Positions 1 to 3,977 of a DNA stretch of 5,572 nucleotides are shown piece after piece; within the stretch, counting starts at the first letter, position 1, and each line of letters begins with the position of its first letter. This DNA is from Patescibacteria group bacterium. GTDB lineage: Bacteria; Patescibacteriota; Gracilibacteria; UM-FILTER-43-11. The stretch is taken from assembly GCA_018814945.1 (NCBI GenBank), contig JAHIYT010000070.1:1-5572 (forward strand). Direction: 5' to 3'. A program made the position numbers and the translations under genes. The notes below the pieces were generated by a model. That model did not search any database. It was not told the DNA's origin and saw only the letters and a list, made by a program, of their open reading frames with translations.

Positions 1-570
1 ATCGAAAAGAATTTTAGCAACTTCGAGTTCAGTCTTAGGACGAATCATCTTGTTTATTAAATAAGGAAAGCTGAGATTAACCTCAATTTTTGAAGTATGA
101 ACAATGAAGCCGCCTTTAAAGTCAGAAGTTTCATCCTTTATGTGATAAGGAGCACCAGCTTTTTGAACTGCTTCTTCAGTCTGCTTCTTTTTATCTTTAG
201 GAACAATTAAATCTCCTTTAGATAGAGTAGTAGAAGCACTTTTAAGCATTTTAGAAATTAAAGCGACATAGTCGTGATCTGAAAGCGCATTGAATTCTTT
301 TTCTACCTCAGCATAAGCTGCATCAATAACCTCACGCTTTTCGCGAAGCATTGTGCTGCCACTTTCCATTTTGGCAAGAATCTTAGCTTTTTCAATAACA
401 GACTGACACTTCTTATCTGCAGATTCTTCAATTTCCTGCTTTTTAGCATCAGCTTTTTTTACAGCTTCTTTGTTGATGTTCTGAATTTCATCATCAGCAA
501 CTTGCCTCATAAAAGCAGCCTTCTTATTAGACTCGTCTTTAATTTTTTGAATGATATCGGATAAAGCCAT
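1..570 (-). CDS. ntpE: V-type ATP synthase subunit E (peripheral stalk), 3' end cut by window edge
   Basis: An open frame starts at the ATG at 570-568 and runs 190 codons to base 1 without a stop. The protein begins MALSDIIQKI. Residues 1 to about 85 are very rich in K, E, A, D and Q, as expected of the long N-terminal helix that forms the coiled-coil stalk. The rest is a mixed globular domain with the family's C-terminal pattern: FKGGFIV at 151-157, KIEVNLSFPYLI at 161-172 and VAKILF at 184-189. In V/A-ATPases subunit E pairs with the small H/G/F-type subunit to form the peripheral stalk that holds the catalytic head against subunit I. Family members are about 190-200 residues, so only a few residues are likely missing. 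The gene follows ntpK by 84 bases. The ATG is preceded directly by AAGG with no spacing, so there is no usable ribosome binding site. Identification is by sequence pattern and operon position together. Confidence 0.9.
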   Translation of the reverse strand, partial: MALSDIIQKIKDESNKKAAFMRQVADDEIQNINKEAVKKADAKKQEIEESADKKCQSVIEKAKILAKMESGSTMLREKREVIDAAYAEVEKEFNALSDHDYVALISKMLKSASTTLSKGDLIVPKDKKKQTEEAVQKAGAPYHIKDETSDFKGGFIVHTSKIEVNLSFPYLINKMIRPKTELEVAKILFD

Positions 571-601
571 CCTTGTTTATTATTAAAAATTATAAGATTA
601 C

Positions 602-643
602 CACAATTGGGCCTACGCGAAGCGGGTTCACAATTGGGCCCAC
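602..643. repeat. GC-rich direct repeat pair in the ntpK-ntpE gap
   Basis: Two 15-base copies of CACAATTGGGCCYAC lie at 602-616 and 629-643, matching at 14 of 15 positions and offset by 27 bases. The core contains the palindromes CAATTG and, in the second copy, TGGGCCCA. The copies can fold onto each other through TGGGCC/GGCCCA, with CGC-TTC-GCG in the loop. The element is clearly GC-richer than the AT-rich sequence on its ntpE side. It could be an mRNA stability or processing hairpin, or part of a dispersed intergenic repeat. No function can be assigned from the sequence. Confidence 0.7.
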
Positions 644-654
644 AACCGGAATGA

Positions 655-1158
655 TTAAGCGAATGATGGAATAGCAAATACGATTAACGCACTTACTAGG
701 AATCCAAGTACGGCATATGTTTCTACCATCGCAGAAAGTACCATAGCCTTACCCATGTCAGCTGGGTTTTTAGCAATCATACCCATGCCAGCAGCAGATA
801 CACGACCTTGGTGTGTACCAGACCAGTAACCGGCAAGACCTACTGGAACTCCAGCAAATCCAATTAATGCACCTTGTGCAATAGTAAGATTCATTGGTTC
901 TCCACCAAGTATTCCAGTGAACATAAGAATAAGGAAAGCAACCAAGAAACCATAGATACCCTGCGTAGCAGGAAGAGCCTCTAGGATAAGAACCTTACCA
1001 AAAAGTTCAGGTTTTTCAGCGGTTACACCAGCACCTGCTTGACCAGCGGCACCTACACCGATTGATGAACCAGCACCAGCAAAAGCAACAGCGATTGCAG
1101 CACCAGCGATAGCTAGAGCTAAGCCCCAGAAAGATGGATTTGTTACAACTTCTTCCAT
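655..1158 (-). CDS. ntpK: V-type ATP synthase subunit K (rotor-ring proteolipid)
   Basis: This 167-residue, very hydrophobic protein is the duplicated four-helix proteolipid that forms the rotating ring in the membrane. Membrane segments lie at about 11-33, 57-82, 96-118 and 136-163. The two hairpins are visible as an internal repeat: LEALPATQGIYGFLVAFLI (59-77) aligns with LSAMVETYAVLGFLVSALI (141-159). As is usual in V-type K subunits, only the second half has the ion-binding acid at the key site, E146 in MVETYA; hairpin 1 has alanine there. T65, Q66, Q117 and E146, with L62, match the positions of the Na+ ligands known from E. hirae NtpK (L61, T64, Q65, Q110, E139), so Na+ coupling is inferred. 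E60 is an extra buried acid where E. hirae, from memory, has glutamine. Length is slightly above the usual 156-160. The ATG has no Shine-Dalgarno sequence. It lies between ntpI (67-base gap) and ntpE (84-base gap). Confidence 0.96.
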   Translation of the reverse strand: MEEVVTNPSFWGLALAIAGAAIAVAFAGAGSSIGVGAAGQAGAGVTAEKPELFGKVLILEALPATQGIYGFLVAFLILMFTGILGGEPMNLTIAQGALIGFAGVPVGLAGYWSGTHQGRVSAAGMGMIAKNPADMGKAMVLSAMVETYAVLGFLVSALIVFAIPSFA

Positions 1159-1169
1159 ATAGTTTGTAA

Positions 1170-1190
1170 ATTAAGAATTAAGAATTAATA
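1170..1190. repeat. Heptanucleotide repeat, three ATTAAGA-type units
   Basis: Three adjacent 7-base units read ATTAAGA, ATTAAGA and ATTAATA on the plus strand. They sit in the untranslated gap upstream of ntpK, ending 11 bases before its start codon. The 7-base period is shared with the neighbouring array at 1201-1228 and with the array in the gap before ntpI, although the unit sequences differ. Confidence 0.75.
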
Positions 1191-1200
1191 AATTTATTTA

Positions 1201-1228
1201 AAATTGGAAATTAAAAATTGAAAATTTA
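1201..1228. repeat. Heptanucleotide repeat, four AAATTNN-type units, overlapping the ntpI stop
   Basis: Four adjacent 7-base units share AAATT on the plus strand and differ in the last two bases (GG, AA, GA, TA). The last unit contains the TAA stop codon of ntpI (minus strand, 1228-1226), so the array starts exactly at the end of that gene. The low-complexity AT content makes chance repetition easier than in a GC-balanced sequence, but the 7-base phase holds across all four units. Confidence 0.7.
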
Positions 1229-3223
1229 TTCGTCGTGTGAAACACGAACGAATTTAGATTCCTTACGTAACGGCCTAAATGCCTGTCCTCCACCTTCTAA
1301 AAATTTAGTGAAGAATTCAACGAACTGAAGACGACCTGAGTGGATAAATGCACCCAAAGCGTTTATACCTATATTAAAGATATGACCACCGATCAAAACA
1401 ATAATTGCAAGAACTATACCTATATAAGGTACACCATTTACCATTCCAGCTATTGTGTTTACGGCAAGACCTATAATACTAGTCGCAAGCCCAAGAGCAA
1501 GAAGACGGGAATAAGAAAGAACATCTGAAAGGTAACCAACTAAACCATATAAACCAAGTACACCGGATAAGAACTTAAGTACTATGTTTTTCTTTTCACG
1601 ACCTTGAGTTAGTACGATTCCGGCAATTGCAACATAAAGTAGATACTTAATAGGTGTTCCAAGAACTTCTGGAATAATTCCAGCAGCAACCATAATCATC
1701 AAACCGATTACAAAGAGAATAAACACCCATGGGAATTGATCGATTATTGCGTATTTTCTGCTTTCTGTGCGGAATTTATGAACAAAATTGATTATTACAC
1801 CGGTAAGCACCTGAACATAACCAAGTACCAATGCCAGAATCAAAACGGCCATTGGATTTGTAATAGCGCTTATTTTCTGGAATTTAAACACTAGATTTCC
1901 ATCAGCATCTGTTGAGGTCATCCATTCAGGAACCTGACTAGGATCTAAACTTGCCCATCCACCAAAAATCGCACCGGCAAAGAATGTTACAAGCCCTGCA
2001 TACATCAAAAGTCTGAGCAACCCCTGAGATTGTTTTGGAATTTTAAGATATCTAAGAACAGTAAACATAATGGCAAACATAAGCAGGCCATAGACTGCAT
2101 CTGTTAAAGCCAAACCAAAGAACACGATAAAGAAAATTGCAAGGAATGGAGTAGGGTCTAATTCATTTGGAAGAGGTAAGCCATATATATTGGTAACTGA
2201 TTCAAATGGTTTCATTATTCCTTTGTTTTGCAAAAGGACCGGAGCATCTTCGCCCTCTTCTGGGTCAATAGAAACCAATTCAAAATTAGTAGTAACTTTT
2301 TCCAAGTCTGATTTAAGAGTATCAACCCCTTTCTTCGGCATCCAACCGGAGATAAATACAGTTGACTCCGTAGAAACAAAATTCTTACGTGCCTCTTTTT
2401 GAATTAATTTCCAATTATAAAAGTCATAAGAAATTCGAAGTGACTTAAGGTCTTTAGCCAACTCTTCTGATGCTTGTGTAAGTTGTTTTTGTCTTTCCTG
2501 AATCTTTCCCAACCTATTCTCCATGTTCTCCATCTCCTCTTCGACAGTTCCTTCAAGCTCAGGAAGTTCAACAACTTCACCTTTTATAGAAATCGCTTTA
2601 CCTTCGATTTCACCAGCTAGTGATTTTTCACAGATTATTTCACAGTAAACCGTATCACCAATTATATTATCTAATTCTATAACTACTAATTTAGATATAT
2701 TAATAACTTGGTTCTTAAATTCTTCCCAATTTTTAAGAGGAATAACCAAAAAAACCACAGCACTGCTTTCAGTTTCGCTAGGAGTAGAAAGTGGAGCTTT
2801 ATAATGGCTCCAAGGCTGAAGTCTTTCTTGTGTGACATGAATAGCTTTTACTTCATTTGAAAGTCTAACCATTTCTTCTTCAACAGATTTACATCTATCC
2901 ACCACCTCTTGGAATTCATATCCTTTAACTAGCTCCTCAATTTCTTTTGAATTAGTTTTTACAGAGGTGCCATCTATCATAGCCTGTAATCCTTTCTTTT
3001 TTTCTTCGTATTTCGCCAAAAAATTAACCGCAAAATCTAATTCAGCTACCTTATACTGAAGCCTATGTGTTTCCTCATCATATCCTAGTATTTCAAGATC
3101 ATCTTCTTTGGCTTCTGCATTGGTTACATGCAAAACACCTTTTTCCTGCAAAAAAGACATGACTTTTGGCTTGTCTTTTTTGTGTACAAATAGGTTGATT
3201 TTTTGCATTGGCACGAGCGCCAT
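1226..3223 (-). CDS. ntpI: V-type ATP synthase subunit I (membrane stator / ion channel)
   Basis: This 665-residue protein is the stator subunit that forms the ion half-channels against the K ring and anchors the peripheral stalks. Residues 1 to about 350 are cytoplasmic, with charged helical stretches likely to form coiled coil near 50-130 and 225-265; ISGWMPK at 291-297 is a typical motif of this domain. The membrane domain (about 357-627) has seven to eight segments, near 358-391 (two), 402-424, 457-481, 497-517, 525-541, 551-592 and 599-626. The essential channel arginine is R573 in LSYSRLLALGLA (569-580). A second conserved block, HSGRLQFVEFF then FLEGGG and FRPL (628-652), carries R631. 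Length fits bacterial and archaeal members (about 640-680). The start at 3223 gives MALVPMQKIN, the usual family N-terminus; M6 is a possible alternative. Neither start has a Shine-Dalgarno sequence; CCTCC, its complement, lies seven bases before the first. Confidence 0.97.
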   Translation of the reverse strand: MALVPMQKINLFVHKKDKPKVMSFLQEKGVLHVTNAEAKEDDLEILGYDEETHRLQYKVAELDFAVNFLAKYEEKKKGLQAMIDGTSVKTNSKEIEELVKGYEFQEVVDRCKSVEEEMVRLSNEVKAIHVTQERLQPWSHYKAPLSTPSETESSAVVFLVIPLKNWEEFKNQVINISKLVVIELDNIIGDTVYCEIICEKSLAGEIEGKAISIKGEVVELPELEGTVEEEMENMENRLGKIQERQKQLTQASEELAKDLKSLRISYDFYNWKLIQKEARKNFVSTESTVFISGWMPKKGVDTLKSDLEKVTTNFELVSIDPEEGEDAPVLLQNKGIMKPFESVTNIYGLPLPNELDPTPFLAIFFIVFFGLALTDAVYGLLMFAIMFTVLRYLKIPKQSQGLLRLLMYAGLVTFFAGAIFGGWASLDPSQVPEWMTSTDADGNLVFKFQKISAITNPMAVLILALVLGYVQVLTGVIINFVHKFRTESRKYAIIDQFPWVFILFVIGLMIMVAAGIIPEVLGTPIKYLLYVAIAGIVLTQGREKKNIVLKFLSGVLGLYGLVGYLSDVLSYSRLLALGLATSIIGLAVNTIAGMVNGVPYIGIVLAIIVLIGGHIFNIGINALGAFIHSGRLQFVEFFTKFLEGGGQAFRPLRKESKFVRVSHDE

Positions 3224-3253
3224 AGTAGCAGGAGGGTTACAAATTAATTTGAC

Positions 3254-3307
3254 GTTGGTCTTTCGTCTTTAGTTATTTGAACTAAAAACTAACGACTAAC
3301 AACTAAC
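3254..3307. repeat. Heptad repeats arranged as a long stem-loop in the subunit H-ntpI gap
   Basis: At 3280-3307 there are four adjacent 7-base units of consensus RACTAAM on the plus strand, with a decayed fifth (AACAAAA, 3308-3314) touching the stop codon of the upstream gene. At 3254-3274 three more units run in the opposite orientation (GTTGGTC, TTTCGTC, TTTAGTT). The arms 3254-3274 and 3280-3300 are complementary at 17 of 21 positions around the 5-base loop ATTTG, and one mismatch is a G-U wobble in the operon RNA. The transcript of the 91-base gap should therefore form an AU-rich hairpin between the two cistrons. There is no T-tract after it, so it does not look like a terminator. Confidence 0.8.
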
Positions 3308-3314
3308 AACAAAA

Positions 3315-3641
3315 TTAGCTAAACATTTCCATAAAAGCCTCACTAATATGCTTTTGCCCCTTAGATAATTTAGTCTTTCCACCTTCAACAGTATCACGAC
3401 GAGAATTATCGCCCTCAACAATTATTTTTTTATACTCCTCTTTTGCTTCTTCTTTAGCTTTTTCTAACTTTTCTTGAGCTATTACGCGAGTCGCATCTTC
3501 CATTTTACGAACCGTGTCTTCAGATTCTTCTGTAGCCTTGATAACACGTTTATTATTTTCATCCTCAACCTTTTTCAGCATATCAGCCGCTTTATCTTCT
3601 TCTTCCTTTATTTGAGCTATAAAATGAGATTTATTAGACAT
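3315..3641 (-). CDS. Small coiled-coil peripheral-stalk subunit of V-type ATPase (subunit H / NtpF type)
   Basis: This 108-residue protein is very rich in E, K, A and D. It is predicted to be one long helix from about residue 6 to 80 (IAQIKEEEDKAADMLKKVE onward), with a short tail of different composition (GGKTKLSKGQKHISEAFMEMF). There is no signal peptide or membrane segment. Size and composition match the archaeal subunit H and the bacterial NtpF/G-type peripheral-stalk proteins (about 100-110 residues), which pair with subunit E. Such helices diverge fast, so the assignment rests mainly on position: it is the first gene of the operon, before ntpI, ntpK and ntpE, as ntpF is in Enterococcus. 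A promoter lies about 45 bases upstream. The start MSNKSHF has no Shine-Dalgarno sequence; the region six bases before the ATG reads CCTCC instead. The next gene follows after 91 bases containing a stem-loop of heptad repeats. Confidence 0.82.
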   Translation of the reverse strand: MSNKSHFIAQIKEEEDKAADMLKKVEDENNKRVIKATEESEDTVRKMEDATRVIAQEKLEKAKEEAKEEYKKIIVEGDNSRRDTVEGGKTKLSKGQKHISEAFMEMFS

Positions 3642-3686
3642 ATTTTTGGAGGTAAAAAAATCGTGTTTTCTTATTGAAGCGCGGAT

Positions 3687-3715
3687 ATTTTAGACATGGT
3701 GTCAATAAAAGTCAA
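3687..3715 (-). promoter_or_regulatory. Sigma70-type promoter for the V-type ATPase operon
   Basis: On the minus strand, a TTGACT -35 (3715-3710) is followed after exactly 17 bases by a TAAAAT -10 (3692-3687); each matches consensus at five of six positions. Transcription would start near 3680, giving a leader of about 40 bases before the ATG at 3641. The -35 overlaps one half of an inverted repeat, GTCAAC (3711-3716) and GTTGAC (3727-3732), separated by ten bases, which could be an operator. Confidence 0.65.
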
Positions 3716-3770
3716 CCCTCTTAAACGTTGACAAAAATTATTTTGATTATCTTATATACTCATGTCCAAC

Positions 3771-3811
3771 ATACCTTAATCAACGGCATAGATTATATAC
3801 CAAAATCAAGG
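3771..3811. repeat. Imperfect direct repeat upstream of the ATPase operon
   Basis: Two 15-base copies, 3771-3785 and 3797-3811, match at 12 of 15 positions with shared ATACC and AATCAA blocks, and are offset by 26 bases. They flank a possible -10 at 3797-3792. They may be binding sites for a regulator of the operon, but nothing in the window identifies one. Confidence 0.35.
3792..3797 (-). promoter_or_regulatory. Possible second, upstream -10 element for the ATPase operon
   Basis: A perfect TATAAT lies on the minus strand between the helicase terminator and the main promoter. At 17-base spacing the -35 region (3820-3815, TTAAAC) matches consensus at only three of six positions, and there is no TG extension. 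It would give a leader of about 145 bases. In AT-rich DNA such a hexamer is common, so support is weak. Confidence 0.25.
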
Positions 3812-3837
3812 AATGTTTAACAAGAAAACTTACACAT

Positions 3838-3873
3838 AAAGAAGAGGGGGACCATACCCTCATAGAGTCCCCC
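3838..3873 (-). terminator. Probable intrinsic terminator of the helicase gene
   Basis: Read on the minus strand, a perfect 7-bp GC-rich stem GGGGGAC/GTCCCCC (3873-3867 with 3852-3846) encloses a 14-base loop and is followed at once by a T-rich tail, TCTTCTTT (3845-3838). It lies about 105 bases after the helicase stop and before the ATPase promoter, which is where a boundary between transcription units would be expected. The tail is interrupted by two C and the loop is rather long. On the plus strand there is no T-tract after the stem. Confidence 0.55.
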
Positions 3874-3977
3874 GATGCCCTCCTTATTGAGCTATGGAAT
3901 TCTTGCAAACTCCTCAGCATGACCATGAGTATACACCAGGTTTCATTAAATAAATGTAAAAAATGTAGACTTTTTTT

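Larger units (their letters stand above)
3755..3933. repeat. 10-base perfect inverted repeat bounding 179 bases of non-coding DNA
   Basis: TATACTCATG (3755-3764) and its exact reverse complement CATGAGTATA (3924-3933) bound a 179-base block within the 336-base gap between the helicase and the ATPase operon. Allowing a one-base bulge extends the match by two bases inward. The block holds the hairpin at 3846-3873 and no convincing coding sequence. It could be the closing stem of a structured RNA, the ends of a small transposon-derived element inserted at TA, or chance; in a gap of this size and AT content a 10-base match is not highly improbable. Confidence 0.35.

Noticed and set aside
1340..1528. 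Plus-strand frame of 62 codons inside ntpI
   Set aside because: It is antisense to the strongly conserved membrane domain of ntpI, has low-complexity composition and no recognisable motif.
2190..2402. Plus-strand frame of 70 codons inside ntpI
   Set aside because: Antisense shadow of the cytoplasmic domain of ntpI; no start signal and no family features.
3647..3667. Perfect GGAGG on the plus strand followed by a GTG
   Set aside because: The frame after the GTG stops within four codons, so this is only the complement of the CCTCC before the subunit H gene.
3474..3677. Plus-strand frame of 67 codons opposite the subunit H gene
   Set aside because: Its Phe/Ile-rich product is what the complement of a Lys/Glu-rich coiled coil produces; no start signal.
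3780..3926. Minus-strand frame of 48 codons in the 336-base gap
   Set aside because: It runs through the GC-rich hairpin, has no spaced ribosome binding site, and its product resembles random sequence. The AAGGAGG inside it has no start codon at a proper distance.
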